DNA of 64,000 nt from Tellurirhabdus rosea (GTDB taxonomy: Bacteria; Bacteroidota; Bacteroidia; Cytophagales; Spirosomataceae): positions 756,001 to 820,000 of the forward strand of contig NZ_CP111085.1 in assembly GCF_026278345.1 (NCBI RefSeq). Reading direction: 5' to 3'. The notes beneath the pieces are model-generated. The model made no database searches. It worked only from the letters and a program-made list of their open reading frames with translations, and was not told where the DNA came from. Every line of letters starts with the position of its first letter. The stretch's first letter is position 1. The position numbers and the translations under genes are program-made. This document shows, piece by piece, positions 33,055 through 41,000 of the stretch.

Positions 33055-34932
33055 ATGAGACAGGTCTTTTGGATTTACTGGCTGCTTGTATTGGGAAGCT
33101 ATCCCGGCCCTACGGTGGCGCAGGTGGGTCCACCGGTGTATCCGGTCAATCACCGCACCGTCCAATGCTTTTTTCCGCAGGGATTGGCCCTTTTCCGGGA
33201 TTCGACGGGGCGCATGAACGTGGAGCAGGTGGCCGCCCGGTCGCGTTTCAGGCCCACAACTTCGCCCGTTTCCGTGGAAGGCGCCGCGCCGCACTGGATT
33301 CGGTTTTCGGTGCGTAACACGGAGTCGCGGCCGCTGACGATGCTGCTGGAAGTGGGCTATTCGTATTTCAATGAGGTTCAGGCGTTCGTCCTGACAGACG
33401 ATCGGTGGGTTGGGCAGTCGCCGAGGCTCCACTGGCAGACGCCCTTTCTGGCCCGGCCCGTGCCTCACCGGTACTTCGTGCTGCCGATGGCTTTTGCGCC
33501 GGAAAAAACCAGCACGGTCTACCTGAAGCTGCGTAAGGAGCCCGGAACCCACCGCCTGCCCGTCCGGCTATGGAAACCGGCCGTTTTTACGCAACACGCC
33601 CTTAACGACAATACGCTCTGGGGCGGCATCACGGGCTGGCTCCTGTTTGCGGTAGTGTGGGGGGCTTATCTGGCGATCTCCCGGCACGGCAGCCTGTACG
33701 GGCTCTACAGCGTTTACGTTTTTGCGCACCTCGGCGCACTCATGGCGAGCGAAGGCGTTTGGGGCGAGTTGTATCTCGACGGGCAACTCGGACTACGCGG
33801 TATTCACGTCAGCGACGTGTTTATTGGCCTTATCATGGGCGGCAACCTGCTCTTTCTTCGTGTCCTGCTGGAAAGTAAAACCTACGTCCCCCGCTGGGTT
33901 TACCGTCTCAGTAATGGCGTCCTGCTGCTATGGGCTTTCTGGTTGGCCGGCTATTTTGCCGAAGCCTGGCTTATTCAGCGGTTCGGGCCAGCGTCCACCG
34001 GTTGGAAAAGGCTACAACAGGTACTTTACGATGGAAAATACCTTCTTTACCCTCCCATTTTCATTTTCGTTATTAGCTTTATCTACCTGGGGCTTCGCCA
34101 ACGGGTTTATCTTTTGGCTTTTGTCCCTATCATCTTCGTGGCCGCCACGTTCTTTCTGACCAATCTGCTTACTCCAAACCAGCTGGTGTATGTGCCTATG
34201 CCCGTGTATGGACTTACCGTAGTGTTCGAAACCGCCGTACTGATGTTTGGGCTGGCTTACCGCTTCAAGGCATATCGCGACGAACGGGAACGGCTCCTCC
34301 GCGAACAGCACCAACTCACCCTCAACGTGCAGCAGGATGAACGGAGGCGGCTCGCCCGCGATCTCCACAACCAGATTGGACCCGACTTGGCGGTGCTGAA
34401 ACTCCAGATGGAAAAAGATGAAATTACATTACCAAAGCCGCTGACCTTTTTTGTGCGGGCCTATATCACCCGGCTCGAACGCATTATTCACGATGTGCGT
34501 GGTGTCTCTCACGCGCTCATGCCCGCTGAGTTGAGCCAACAGGGTTTGGTCCCTTCGCTCACGCAGTTTGTCGAACAATTATCCGGGCTCCCCAACGGCC
34601 CGGAAGTAAATTTTACGCATAACGTGGCAGCCCCCCTGCCCGAACAGACGAGCCAACTGGTCTTTCAGGTTGCCCGTGAACTGATTCATAATTCTATCAA
34701 ACATGCACAGGCATCCATCATCGATCTGGAACTCTACCAGCAAAACGGGAGTCTACTGCTGAAAGTAGTGGACAATGGACAGGGATACGACCTCTCAGCC
34801 CTCGATCAGCGGCAAGTAGGTATCGGCCTCCGCAGCATCCAAGCCAGCATAGCAAAACTGGACGGTAACCTTGAAATTCATCCAAATACTGGAAAGGGAA
34901 TGTCGCATAAAGTCATCTTACCTATTGGATAA
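33055..34932 (+). CDS. 7TMR-DISM sensor histidine kinase (HisKA_3)
   Basis: The 625-residue kinase has a signal peptide and a periplasmic 7TMR-DISM extracellular beta domain (residues about 25-175). Seven membrane helices follow (about 180-400). A HisKA_3 domain carries ERRRLARDLHNQIGPDL with phospho-His438, and a HATPase domain carries ELIHNSIKHA, VVDNGQGYD and GIGLRSI. It autophosphorylates in response to an outside signal, possibly a carbohydrate, since DISMED2 domains are thought to bind sugars. The likely partner is the NarL-type regulator at 31505-32146. The kinase gene is divergent from the HEXXH gene with about 220 bases between. Confidence 0.92.
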   Translation: MRQVFWIYWLLVLGSYPGPTVAQVGPPVYPVNHRTVQCFFPQGLALFRDSTGRMNVEQVAARSRFRPTTSPVSVEGAAPHWIRFSVRNTESRPLTMLLEVGYSYFNEVQAFVLTDDRWVGQSPRLHWQTPFLARPVPHRYFVLPMAFAPEKTSTVYLKLRKEPGTHRLPVRLWKPAVFTQHALNDNTLWGGITGWLLFAVVWGAYLAISRHGSLYGLYSVYVFAHLGALMASEGVWGELYLDGQLGLRGIHVSDVFIGLIMGGNLLFLRVLLESKTYVPRWVYRLSNGVLLLWAFWLAGYFAEAWLIQRFGPASTGWKRLQQVLYDGKYLLYPPIFIFVISFIYLGLRQRVYLLAFVPIIFVAATFFLTNLLTPNQLVYVPMPVYGLTVVFETAVLMFGLAYRFKAYRDERERLLREQHQLTLNVQQDERRRLARDLHNQIGPDLAVLKLQMEKDEITLPKPLTFFVRAYITRLERIIHDVRGVSHALMPAELSQQGLVPSLTQFVEQLSGLPNGPEVNFTHNVAAPLPEQTSQLVFQVARELIHNSIKHAQASIIDLELYQQNGSLLLKVVDNGQGYDLSALDQRQVGIGLRSIQASIAKLDGNLEIHPNTGKGMSHKVILPIG

Positions 34933-35005
34933 TTACCCAATAACGAATTATTTTAGTAGACTTTTCGTTAAGATATAAGCCTGAACAGAACTCTAACCCG
35001 AACGT

Positions 35006-35689
35006 ATGAAAAAGATTCTTGCGCTTGCTCTGTCCCTGTGCAGCTTCACCACGATCAGTAATCACTCGCTTCCCGCTCCCGTCTCTGTAACTGCTCCTGA
35101 CGCCCGAACGGCCTCATACATGGCGGTTTATGAAGAACTGCGCCTCGACGAATATGGCCTGCGCCGCGATGTGTTCGAATACGCTCTGAAAGGTTTGCAG
35201 AAGATGCCGTCCATCCGCCCCGTCATCTCCATCGCGGACCTGAGCCAGCCTTCCAGCAACAAACGGCTGTACATCATCGACCTGGCGAAACGGAAACTGC
35301 TCTTCAATACGTACGTCGCCCACGGGCGCAATTCGGGTGAACTCAACGCTCTGAATTTCTCCAACAAAAACTCATCCTACCAGTCCAGCCTCGGCTTTTA
35401 CCAGACAATGCAAACCTACCAGGGCAAGCACGGTCTGTCGCTGAAACTGAAAGGACTGGAAAAAGGCTTTAACGACAACGCCTACGACCGGGCTATCGTG
35501 ATTCACGGGGCCGATTATGTGTGTGAAGACTTTATCCGCCGCACGGGTCGTCTGGGCCGTAGCCAGGGCTGCCCCGCCATCCCCAACGACCTGACGCCCA
35601 CCATCATCGAGGCCATCAAGGGCGGAACCTGCCTGTTTCTGTACCACCCGAGCCAGCAGTATCTGAAAATGTCGTCGTTCTTGAGTTAA
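35006..35689 (+). CDS. L,D-transpeptidase catalytic-domain protein (YkuD_2 type)
   Basis: The 227-residue protein has a signal peptide and a catalytic domain of the murein L,D-transpeptidase family. IVIHGADYV carries a conserved His and RSQGCPAIP carries catalytic Cys189. The preceding KRLYIIDLAKRKLLF and SSLGFYQT segments are also typical. These enzymes make 3-3 cross-links or attach proteins to peptidoglycan in the periplasm; the YkuD_2 branch is less studied. It converges on a second, unrelated-length L,D-transpeptidase with a perfect 34-bp hairpin between. No SH3 or peptidoglycan-binding domain is fused. Confidence 0.85.
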   Translation: MKKILALALSLCSFTTISNHSLPAPVSVTAPDARTASYMAVYEELRLDEYGLRRDVFEYALKGLQKMPSIRPVISIADLSQPSSNKRLYIIDLAKRKLLFNTYVAHGRNSGELNALNFSNKNSSYQSSLGFYQTMQTYQGKHGLSLKLKGLEKGFNDNAYDRAIVIHGADYVCEDFIRRTGRLGRSQGCPAIPNDLTPTIIEAIKGGTCLFLYHPSQQYLKMSSFLS

Positions 35690-35701
35690 TAAATTAATCT
35701 C

Positions 35702-35789
35702 TCGCCGCTGCGACGCAAATTTTAAGGCGCAGATTTTCACAGATTTTTCTGCGTTAATCTGCGCCTTAAAATTTGCGTCGCAGCGGCGA
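35702..35789. repeat. Perfect 34-bp hairpin, GCGCAGATTTT family
   Basis: Arms at 35702-35735 and 35756-35789 are exact reverse complements, starting TCGCCGCTGCGACG and ending GGCGCAGATT, with a 20-base loop. It lies between the two convergent L,D-transpeptidase genes and can end both. The loop TTCACAGATTTTTCTGCGTT repeats the CAGATTTT/CTGCG words found at 2024-2128. Confidence 0.9.
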
Positions 35790-35813
35790 ACCGCCCATCT
35801 GCGCGAAACCCGC

Positions 35814-37034
35814 TTACACCTTCATTTTGTAAACGTCCTTGTAAAAGACCAGTTGCCCCTGCTGGTTCACGTCGGCCAGGTTGTAGATGACCACGACCGG
35901 AAATTTCTTCGGCAGCGGGAAGGTAGACGGCTTCTGATCGATTAAACAGCGGTTGTAAAAACCTTCGTCAAACTTGACCGCCTCCAGCATATAATTCGCC
36001 AGTTCTACGGGTTTTTCCAGACGCACACAGCCGTGGCTGCGCCAGCGGTCGGTCGTCGCCGTAAACAGCGAACGGGAGTTGGTGTCGTGGAAATAAATGG
36101 CCCCCGGCCCATTCAGGTTGAATTTGATCAAACCCAGCGAATTATGACAGCCGGACGTTTGCCGAATCCGGTACGGGAAATTATCCGACGACACAGACGC
36201 CCAGTCGATGCTGTACGGGTCCAGGACTTTCCCGGATTTCTTGTCCAGTACTTCCAGGTTCTGGTTATCGATAAAGCCGACGTTGCGCTGAATCCGCGGC
36301 AGCAGTTCCGTTTGGGCAATGCCGTCGGGCACGTTCCAGTACGGGTAAGCGATGATGTCCGTCACGTAACTGGTAAACAGCGGAGTTTTGTTGTCGAGGC
36401 TGCCGGCAATCACTTCCATAGGCATCAGCCGCTTGCCGGTCCGGTCGAAAACGTTCAGTTCGGCGGCTGGGATGTTCACGACGGCAAACCGGTCGAGTTC
36501 GTAGCGGTTCAGCCAGCGGTAGAAGTTCAGCGTTTTCTGAATCTGTTTCAGCGTATCTCCGCCTGCGGTGCGTTTGAGCCGCCCGTAGTGCTCGACCAGC
36601 TGGCGGTAGGGCGCAAATTCGGAGGTGCGGTGCAGCGAATCGACCAGTTCGGGTTTGAGCTCAATGCTGCCGACCCAGACGGTGTCGATCTTTTCCTCGA
36701 ACGGATTCTGCATCAGGCCCGTCACCTTCTGTCCGTAGCGCAGTTCGGCCAGCAGTTGCCGGAATTTTTTGTCCACTTCCGGTTCGGTCGCCGCGCCCGA
36801 GAGGCTGTAACGGCTGGTGTCCACGCCCACCGAATCGGCAAACTGAGTCAGGCGACTCATCAGTTGCAGCGCTTCGGTCCGGTTCCAGGCGGGTTTCTTG
36901 GGATCGCCAAAGGTTATTTCTCCCGTTGCCGGATCTTTTTTAATGTAACTCCTGACCAGAAAAAAAATCGCCACAAGCGCTACCAGTCCGACACTTATCC
37001 CCGCTATCAATCTATTTCTTTTCTCAGTTTCCAT
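35814..37034 (-). CDS. L,D-transpeptidase, YcbB-like
   Basis: Starting at ATG 37034 (METEKRNRL), the 406-residue protein has one N-terminal membrane anchor and a scaffold region. Its catalytic domain has HDTNSRSLF and RWRSHGCVRLEKP with catalytic Cys336. An upstream in-frame ATG at 37121 would add a segment unlikely to be translated. The length and scaffold resemble the YcbB (LdtD) class, though it is shorter than E. coli LdtD (about 615 residues) and I see no clear peptidoglycan-binding domain. It probably forms 3-3 cross-links in peptidoglycan. It converges with the YkuD_2-type gene. Confidence 0.85.
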   Translation of the reverse strand: METEKRNRLIAGISVGLVALVAIFFLVRSYIKKDPATGEITFGDPKKPAWNRTEALQLMSRLTQFADSVGVDTSRYSLSGAATEPEVDKKFRQLLAELRYGQKVTGLMQNPFEEKIDTVWVGSIELKPELVDSLHRTSEFAPYRQLVEHYGRLKRTAGGDTLKQIQKTLNFYRWLNRYELDRFAVVNIPAAELNVFDRTGKRLMPMEVIAGSLDNKTPLFTSYVTDIIAYPYWNVPDGIAQTELLPRIQRNVGFIDNQNLEVLDKKSGKVLDPYSIDWASVSSDNFPYRIRQTSGCHNSLGLIKFNLNGPGAIYFHDTNSRSLFTATTDRWRSHGCVRLEKPVELANYMLEAVKFDEGFYNRCLIDQKPSTFPLPKKFPVVVIYNLADVNQQGQLVFYKDVYKMKV

Positions 37035-37120
37035 GAACGTATTGAACTTGGTGTTTGTGAATAAACACCAAAACCGCCCGACAATGTTTCCTGAACTGAG
37101 TGTAGCAACGATATAAAACA

Positions 37121-37147
37121 AAAAACCACGCCGCTAGCGTGGTTTTT
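37121..37147 (-). terminator. Intrinsic terminator of the cold-shock gene
   Basis: AAAAACCACGC and GCGTGGTTTTT form a perfect 11-bp stem around CGCTA. On the minus strand it ends in a T-rich run 34 bases past the cold-shock stop. Confidence 0.85.
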
Positions 37148-37180
37148 GACAAGGAACCAAAATATCTCAGAATCTTCCGA

Positions 37181-37372
37181 TTAGATCAGCTCAACGTTAA
37201 CGGCGTTCAGACCTTTACGGCCTTTTTCCACCTCGAATTTAACCGAGTCGTTTTCACGAACCTGGTCAATCAGTCCTGAAACGTGGACGAAGATGTCTTC
37301 ACTTGAATCGTCCGGCTTAATGAATCCGTATCCTTTGGACTCATTGAAGAATTTTACTTTACCTGTTTGCAT
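37181..37372 (-). CDS. Cold-shock domain protein (CspA family)
   Basis: The 63-residue protein is a single cold-shock domain. It has RNP1-like GKVKFFNESKGYGFI, RNP2-like DIFVHVSGL and the closing VKFEVEKGRKGLNAVNV. It binds single-stranded RNA or DNA and melts secondary structure, acting in the cytoplasm. The length is normal. The upstream region 37373-37470 is AT-rich with no hairpin as long as those elsewhere, and may carry a long leader as in other csp genes. It has its own intrinsic terminator. Confidence 0.95.
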   Translation of the reverse strand: MQTGKVKFFNESKGYGFIKPDDSSEDIFVHVSGLIDQVRENDSVKFEVEKGRKGLNAVNVELI

Positions 37373-37473
37373 TGAATTTTAAAATTTGTACAAATTAAGA
37401 AAAAATATCCTGCAACAACTAACACTTGAGAAATTATTTTTCGTCGTCAATTTATGCAGAAAAAGACCTTCAT

Positions 37474-38436
37474 TTAATCGTCGTCCCGGTCGCTTCCGCT
37501 CAGGAGCCACATCACCGTGCCGACGATGAGTCCGATGCCGATGGCCCGTGCCACGTGGTAGGACACCGGAGCGGGCATATCGACAATTCCCTCTTCATCC
37601 GTATGGGCGGGCTGGCGGACATACCGGCCGCCTTTGGGAACCTCCATATCATCGAAGCGGGCCAGCAGATTATCCAGATGCTGCGGCAGTGCCGAACTTT
37701 TGAGGGCCTTGCCGTGCCCGGTGCCGACCGCCGTGGGATTCAGCGCCGCCAGTTTCTGGATGGATGAGCGGGCAGCCACCCAGTCGATGGTAAAGTAAGC
37801 CGGCGGACCGTGCAGTTCTTCCTTCTGCGTCATGACCGCAATGGCCGAGTTCTGGTTGGTCGTCGTGATAGCGTCCCCGGCAATCAGCACCCGGTCGGTG
37901 CTCCGGAACAGTGACACATGGCCGGGTGCGTGGCCGGGCGTATGGATTACTTTCCAGTCCGGCATTTCGGGAATGGTCCCATCCTCCGGAAACGGCTTTA
38001 CGCGGTCGCCGAAATCATAGGGATGCGTCGGGAAAAGCCACGACAGGTACGCCATCGCTCCGCCGCCCACCGCCGGGTCCGGCGGCGGATAATGCGATTT
38101 GCCGCGCAGAAACGGCATTTCGAGCGGATGGGCGTAGATTGGCACATCCCATTCCGCCAGCAGGCCGTCGAGCGCCCCGACATGGTCGAAGTGCCCGTGG
38201 GTCAGCACAATCGCTTTCGGCGGGTTGTTCGGCCCGAACAGTTTTTCGGCCTGCTGCCGGATGCGGTTCGCCGAACCGGAAGTCCCCGCATCAACCAGCA
38301 CCCAGTCGCTACCGGGACGAGGCTCACCCACGAAGTAAACGTTTACAAAAATGATCTTCATCCCCGCAACGTCCGGGGCAACCGAGTAGGCTGATTCGTC
38401 TTCGGTGGTGGTTTCGGGCTTCGTTAAAGCTTCCAT
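37474..38436 (-). CDS. Metallo-beta-lactamase-fold hydrolase with C-terminal membrane segment
   Basis: The 320-residue protein has the MBL-fold zinc motif LTHGHFDHVGAL near residue 80, HTPGHAPGHVS in the middle and GTGHGKAL later. It ends with one hydrophobic helix (GIGLIVGTVMWLL) and an acidic tail. MBL-fold proteins hydrolyse varied esters or thioesters such as lactones and S-lactoylglutathione. The C-terminal anchor is unusual and suggests a membrane-associated cytoplasmic enzyme. The reaction cannot be assigned. The downstream cold-shock gene on the same strand has its own leader. Confidence 0.82.
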   Translation of the reverse strand: MEALTKPETTTEDESAYSVAPDVAGMKIIFVNVYFVGEPRPGSDWVLVDAGTSGSANRIRQQAEKLFGPNNPPKAIVLTHGHFDHVGALDGLLAEWDVPIYAHPLEMPFLRGKSHYPPPDPAVGGGAMAYLSWLFPTHPYDFGDRVKPFPEDGTIPEMPDWKVIHTPGHAPGHVSLFRSTDRVLIAGDAITTTNQNSAIAVMTQKEELHGPPAYFTIDWVAARSSIQKLAALNPTAVGTGHGKALKSSALPQHLDNLLARFDDMEVPKGGRYVRQPAHTDEEGIVDMPAPVSYHVARAIGIGLIVGTVMWLLSGSDRDDD

Positions 38437-38509
38437 ACGTGATCTGTAGGTGTGAATAAAAGCAAACTAATCCACACAACGTATAGGGATACGTATTGTT
38501 TGAAATTAC

Positions 38510-39049
38510 CTATCTGCCGGAGTCCGCCTGCCGGTCTGGTTGCCGTTTCAGCACGTCTACGAGCCGGGGCAGCAGCATTTCCATGAGCGAACGGTCGGCA
38601 TCGGTCCAGTGACGCGGCTTTCCGAAAACGGCGGGCTGGAGGATGCCCCAGAGCTGCCCGTTTTCGGTGGCGTGGGCATGAATAAGCGCCCGGTGGCCGA
38701 AGGTGCGGTGCTCAAATTCCCGGTTCAGAACGGTCGGTGGCGCCGTTTCCACATCGTCGACATACACGGACAGCCGCCCGGTCAGGGCCGCATTGAAGAG
38801 CGGGTCTTCGTCGGGCAGCGTAGTGGTATCTTCCTGCCAGTCCGGCTGGATCACGTCGGGAATGGTCTCGTCTTTGCGCCAGCAGAACATAATGCGGCCC
38901 CGCCGTTCGTGGGGACGGCGGACATACAGAAAACAGCGGTCCGCCTTCAGCACCTCGCCCACCCGCCGGACCAGGCGTTCGAGGATGTCTTCCGGGGGTT
39001 CGGACGAATGCAGCAGGGCCTCAAACTCAGCGGGCAGCGTAGCCATCAC
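38510..39049 (-). CDS. GAF-domain protein
   Basis: The 179-residue protein is essentially one GAF domain. It has ILERLVRRVGEVLKADRCFLYV at the start (shortened here to VLKADRCFLYV), ALIHAHATENGQLWGILQ in the middle and a helix with WTDADRSLMEMLLPRLV at the end. GAF domains bind small molecules or act as dimer sensors. No output domain is present, so it may be a stand-alone sensor or bind a partner. It follows the pattern of cyanobacterial-type phytochrome GAF proteins without a visible chromophore cysteine motif. It is divergent from a small gene at 39183. Confidence 0.75.
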   Translation of the reverse strand: MMATLPAEFEALLHSSEPPEDILERLVRRVGEVLKADRCFLYVRRPHERRGRIMFCWRKDETIPDVIQPDWQEDTTTLPDEDPLFNAALTGRLSVYVDDVETAPPTVLNREFEHRTFGHRALIHAHATENGQLWGILQPAVFGKPRHWTDADRSLMEMLLPRLVDVLKRQPDRQADSGR

Positions 39050-39154
39050 ATTATTAAATTTACATTAATAAATTCATTCATACTGAGCGGTTTAAAATTT
39101 GATTAATGTTGACTAAATCAGCACCAAGCACTTCTAAACAGCGTTATGAGTTTG

Positions 39155-39162
39155 TACATTTG
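39155..39162 (+). promoter_or_regulatory. -7 element TACATTTG
   Basis: An exact TAnnTTTG match lies 20 bases before the ATG at 39183; no clear -33 element is seen. Confidence 0.5.
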
Positions 39163-39182
39163 CAGCAAACCACCGTACTTCA

Positions 39183-39446
39183 ATGAGCACCGTTAAAATT
39201 ACCAAGTACAGCCGGCAGCTTCCCGAGCTCCGGACGTCTTTAAGCCTGATTCAACTGGGTCGCGTTCTGCTGGCTCAACATAGCCACCTTCGCAACCGGT
39301 CGCAGTTTGCCGATACCATTATTGAGCTTGCCAAAATGGACGAGAAGATCGAAGCGCTGCGCGAAGAAATTGCCGTAACGGAGCTTCTTCACGAAGCGTC
39401 CGTTCTGGTCGGCAATTATGAAGAACTTCGCGTCAGCAGCCTCTAA
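39183..39446 (+). CDS. Small helical protein of unknown function
   Basis: The 87-residue protein is soluble and mostly helical. A probable coiled-coil segment near residues 45-70 has KMDEKIEALREEIAVTELLH. It has a good -7 element 20 bases upstream and normal codon use, so it is likely expressed. No family is recognised. Its stop overlaps the stop of the convergent VKOR-like gene by four bases. Confidence 0.55.
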   Translation: MSTVKITKYSRQLPELRTSLSLIQLGRVLLAQHSHLRNRSQFADTIIELAKMDEKIEALREEIAVTELLHEASVLVGNYEELRVSSL

Positions 39447-39940
39447 CGAAATAGATTCCGGAAAGCTTTGACGGCTTCCGGCAGGGCCAGCGCCACCGTT
39501 GCCAGCGAGGCGACGGTGGCCACCTGACAATAAAAACACAGAGCTTTATTTTCTTCCCACTCCTCCACGCCCAGTTTCAGGGCCGTGGCCGAATCCACTA
39601 CCGCTTTGGCCGCCGTGGCAATGGGCAGCAGCGGCTGTTCCTCGGCGCGGTTAATTCCTCCGGCTCCAGCCAGCCAGGCCGTAATGCCGTAATTGACCAG
39701 CATCATTAGCGCATCCGGCGTATCGAGCCGCTTGTACCCGTAATCCGAAGCATCCACTTTATCCGAATTGAAAAGGGAAATCGGCGGGTCCGGCAGATGT
39801 TTGATGATTCCGGTCTGGTACAGTCCGACCACCTGCCCGGCAGCGGCTCCCAGCATCGACAGGCCCACCATCCAGCGGCGGCGCGTCAGGTCCTCACTCT
39901 CTCCTTCCCGGAGTTCGTAGCTTAGTTGAGTTGGGTTCAT
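39443..39940 (-). CDS. VKOR-like CxxC membrane protein
   Basis: The 165-residue protein has several hydrophobic segments and a CFYCQ (CxxC) motif near residue 134. The region around LMMLVNYGITAWLAG and the motif resembles the bacterial vitamin K epoxide reductase family. VKOR proteins reoxidise DsbA-like proteins using quinones. This one is shorter than full VKOR proteins and lacks an obvious second cysteine pair, so the redox role is uncertain. It could be a diverged relative. Downstream it overlaps the convergent small gene by four bases. Confidence 0.5.
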   Translation of the reverse strand: MNPTQLSYELREGESEDLTRRRWMVGLSMLGAAAGQVVGLYQTGIIKHLPDPPISLFNSDKVDASDYGYKRLDTPDALMMLVNYGITAWLAGAGGINRAEEQPLLPIATAAKAVVDSATALKLGVEEWEENKALCFYCQVATVASLATVALALPEAVKAFRNLFR

Positions 39941-39961
39941 AGCGTTGAATTGTTAAATTTT

Positions 39962-40039
39962 AATGACTGAATGATTGATTGACTGAATGACTGAATAATA
40001 ATGAAAGCAGTCATTCAGTCAATCAATCATTCAGTCATT
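39962..40039. repeat. Perfect 32-bp hairpin, TGATTGAATGACTGA family (copy 2)
   Basis: Arms at 39962-39993 and 40008-40039 are exact reverse complements with a 14-base loop. The words ATGACTGA and TGATTGA match those of copy 1 at 26707. The right arm overlaps the stop codon (40035-40037) of the minus-strand endonuclease-family gene, which it probably terminates. Confidence 0.9.
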
Positions 40040-40760
40040 CCCAGGAAATATACAGCCCCCGATGCCCGGACATCCGGATGTCGTTGGTTTCACTCATGAT
40101 TACTCTGGCTTTTTTGGGTTCGATGCCTTTCACCCAGGCCTGCGTCCGGCGGACGGTCGGGTTGGGGCTTTCGAAGGTATACCCGTCGTCGTTCGGCAAC
40201 AGGGTCGTGTAGGCGTCGGACCAGCCGCCTTCGCGCATGTTGGCCATCAACGGGCTGTTGTGCGGCCGGTTGAAATCGCCGATAATCAGCCCCGGCAACT
40301 CGAAGGCATTGACGTATAGCATCAAATCCCGGATGTTGTCGAACGCCTGCTCATAGACCGGCGAGAGATTGACGTTGAAGACGTTGAACGCCCGGCCGTC
40401 GGCAAACGAAAAAGCGGCGTGCATCAGCACCCGGTCGGTATCGGTCACCTCCGGGCGACGGCTCAGGCGGTGGACAAACACATCGGAGGGCGCGACCTTC
40501 GAAAGCACGGCTAAACTTTCGGTAACGCCCCCGGTGGTGCTCATGGGTTCGTAATGGCTGAAGGAGTAATCGGTCAGGATTTCCGCCAGTTGTTCAGCTT
40601 GATTTTTTATATTGATTCGTCTATCGTACGCAACTCCCTGCAATACCACCACATCGGCGTCCAGATGGTCGATGGCCGCCCGGACTTGTCCTATGCGGTC
40701 CTGCCATTTGCCATGACGAGTGTCGTATCCGGAAATATTGAGCGAAAATGCGGATGGCAT
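40035..40760 (-). CDS. Endonuclease/exonuclease/phosphatase (EEP) family protein
   Basis: The 241-residue protein has the EEP layout. NISGYDTRHGKW opens the fold, and DADVVVLQGV lies near residue 35, where Gln-Gly replaces the usual Gln-Glu metal-binding pair. IGDFNRPHNSPLM sits in the middle, and MSGHRGLYISW near the end carries the catalytic His. EEP enzymes cut phosphodiester or phosphoester bonds in nucleic acids, inositol phosphates or lipids. Without a signal peptide it is cytoplasmic. The Glu-to-Gly change at LQG could alter metal binding, so activity should not be assumed. Confidence 0.72.
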   Translation of the reverse strand: MPSAFSLNISGYDTRHGKWQDRIGQVRAAIDHLDADVVVLQGVAYDRRINIKNQAEQLAEILTDYSFSHYEPMSTTGGVTESLAVLSKVAPSDVFVHRLSRRPEVTDTDRVLMHAAFSFADGRAFNVFNVNLSPVYEQAFDNIRDLMLYVNAFELPGLIIGDFNRPHNSPLMANMREGGWSDAYTTLLPNDDGYTFESPNPTVRRTQAWVKGIEPKKARVIMSETNDIRMSGHRGLYISWE

Positions 40761-40909
40761 ACCTGCTTGAAATAAGGTTTCAAATAGATACCCGGTAAAC
40801 GTTTTTTTGTTGCCGGCCGCTCCGAAACCTTAGGCAAAGGCGTACGTAAGTCGCGGCGGAAGGGCACGGCGGGCAAGCCCGCCCAGGGACAAAACCCCGG
40901 AAAACAAAT

Positions 40910-40937
40910 AACCCGCCGCACAACTGTACGGCGGGTT
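40910..40937 (-). terminator. Intrinsic terminator of the GH5-like gene
   Basis: AACCCGCCG and CGGCGGGTT form a perfect 9-bp stem. On the minus strand the stem is followed by ATTTGTTTT. It lies about 64 bases past the stop of the GH5-like gene. Confidence 0.75.
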
Positions 40938-41000
40938 TACCAACCCCTCTACCAATCCAATCTACTATGATTTATCGTTTGCGAACCACCGAAGTGGCCC

